64,000 nucleotides of DNA, taken from contig NZ_JADFCO010000065.1 in assembly GCF_015356755.1 (NCBI RefSeq), positions 310,001 to 374,000 on the forward strand, given 5' to 3'. Of this stretch, positions 63,170 to 64,000 are shown in pieces (positions within the stretch are counted from its first letter, which is position 1; each line of letters begins with the position of its first letter). The translations under genes were made by a program, and so were the position numbers. The DNA comes from Nonlabens antarcticus (GTDB lineage: Bacteria; Bacteroidota; Bacteroidia; Flavobacteriales; Flavobacteriaceae). The notes under the pieces are model-generated. The model was not told the DNA's origin and searched no databases. It worked only from the letters and a program-made list of their open reading frames with translations.

Positions 63170-64000
63170 TTATAATTTATAATTAAGACCCAGCCCGAAG
63201 ACTTCTCTAATCTGGAATGCACCTACTGCATTGTCATCATAAATTGCCTGAAACACTAAGTTAGCACTTAACCATTCGTTTACCTTCATGTTTACCGCAG
63301 CAGAATAATTGATGTCAACATTTCCAGGCTTGTCCAGATAATTAGAATACAGCAACAAGACATTGTCCATTGTTATATTTTCTGCGATGGTAAATTTGTA
63401 AAGTGCATTTATAGAAGCACCAAATTCAAATCGAGAACTGTCTCCAGCATCCACCCCAAAATAATCACCATCGACATAATCAGCAGTAGTTGTAAATTGA
63501 TTATCTACTAGAATTATTCGTGAGGTTGCAGGGGCAATGTTTACGGTAAAATTCTCATCCTCTTTATATAGTAAACCTGGACCGGCCTGAAAATATCCAG
63601 GTGATAATATGTGAGTACGTTCAGTTCTAATAGGTTCACCAGTTATGGGATCCTCTCCAAAGTCGTATCCTTTAGTAAATTGCGTCAACGCGTTAACAAA
63701 GAAAGAATAGGACCATTTATTTTCTTCAGATAACTTATACCCGTAAACAGAATTGAGTTCTAGTCGATCGTTTGTTTTTTTTATGAAATCATCGCCGTCC
63801 TGTTTAGTAATACCGTATTCTGCTATAATTTTATTGTCCCAACTAGTACGGTCTTTGAGGTAGTTAAAGTTATAATTCACACCCGCATTTCCAGCTATAC
63901 TTGAGGTCCCGCCACCTGTCCACTCTGCGTTAAAAGCAGATTGATTTATCAATAGTTGAAAAGCTCCTTCCTTAGTCCATCCTTCTTTTTGTTTCTCAGA
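63170..64000 (-). CDS. DUF3078 family outer-membrane protein, copy 2 (N-terminus outside the window)
   Basis: The frame is open to the last base, so about 276 C-terminal residues are visible and the signal peptide is missing. It is a clear tandem paralogue of copy 1: QSAFNAEWTGGGTSSIAGN, TKQDGDDFIKKTNDRLELNS, YFGVDAGDSSRFEFGASINA and the closing DNAVGAFQIREVFGLGLNYK are near-identical in both. They are 165 bases apart in the same direction, so the pair arose by local duplication. Confidence 0.9.
   Translation of the reverse strand, partial: SEKQKEGWTKEGAFQLLINQSAFNAEWTGGGTSSIAGNAGVNYNFNYLKDRTSWDNKIIAEYGITKQDGDDFIKKTNDRLELNSVYGYKLSEENKWSYSFFVNALTQFTKGYDFGEDPITGEPIRTERTHILSPGYFQAGPGLLYKEDENFTVNIAPATSRIILVDNQFTTTADYVDGDYFGVDAGDSSRFEFGASINALYKFTIAENITMDNVLLLYSNYLDKPGNVDINYSAAVNMKVNEWLSANLVFQAIYDDNAVGAFQIREVFGLGLNYKL

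Overview
The window reads as a chromosomal segment of a marine-type member of the Flavobacteriaceae (Bacteroidota). Evidence: a complete aerotolerance (bat) locus, a TrkA/TrkH pair, a three-subunit type B succinate dehydrogenase, an archaeal/eukaryotic-type single-chain glycyl-tRNA synthetase, DUF4254, DUF3078, QEGLA and BNR/sortilin-like proteins, many short lipoproteins, and promoters of the Bacteroidota TTTG...TAnnTTTG type. A 16-base palindrome, CGCTTTCGCGAAAGCG, recurs 18 times. It reminds me of Nonlabens/Dokdonia-like genomes, but the genus is a guess. No tRNA, rRNA, CRISPR array, integrase or transposase was recognised.

Layout. 1-6.2 kb: end of a membrane protein, DUF4254, a family 9 glycosyltransferase, and a very large outer-membrane beta-barrel protein. 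6.2-13.9 kb: repeat-rich gap, glyQS, a coiled-coil membrane protein, comF, a large Ig-like lipoprotein, then an omega-amidase/aminotransferase pair. 13.95-15.9 kb: an isolated, AT-richer gene for a PD-(D/E)XK nuclease fused to a DUF2075 helicase, which resembles the Nhi anti-phage enzyme. 16.0-19.5 kb: sdhCAB with a clear promoter and terminator. 19.9-23.8 kb: a metallopeptidase (QEGLA/DUF1704), an ATP-grasp ligase and an aspartoacylase-like amidohydrolase, probably one pathway of unknown substrate. 24.4-31.6 kb: sortilin-like protein, lipoproteins, a prolidase-type peptidase, small proteins and repeats. 31.6-38.4 kb: CNNM/CorC protein, a hemB relic, trkA-trkH, hemB with an overlapping lipoprotein gene, and an SDR oxidoreductase. 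38.8-48.5 kb: moxR, DUF58 and bat genes, interrupted by repeats and by one unrelated small secreted protein. 49-57 kb: SulP transporter, CvpA, hemC-hemA with a divergent AraC regulator, and an ABC ATPase with a tiny membrane partner. 57-64 kb: histone-deacetylase-like hydrolase, lipoprotein, hflX, an AsmA-like protein and two tandem DUF3078 proteins.

How the genes work together. hemA, hemC and hemB supply early tetrapyrrole synthesis. sdhCAB feeds the respiratory chain. The MoxR/DUF58/Bat proteins probably form an envelope complex, with cytoplasmic AAA+ ATPase, two membrane VWA proteins, and TPR and BatD partners. The omega-amidase and aminotransferase fit a two-step keto-acid salvage route.

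The most unusual structure is repetitive. Besides the 16-base palindrome (nine copies inside genes, in all three reading frames; nine between genes), the gaps hold a 36-base palindromic hairpin family, a roughly 150-180-base fold-back family, and a family built on GAGCGCAG. A 24-codon relic of the hemB 3' end lies 2.7 kb from intact hemB, on the other side of trkAH.
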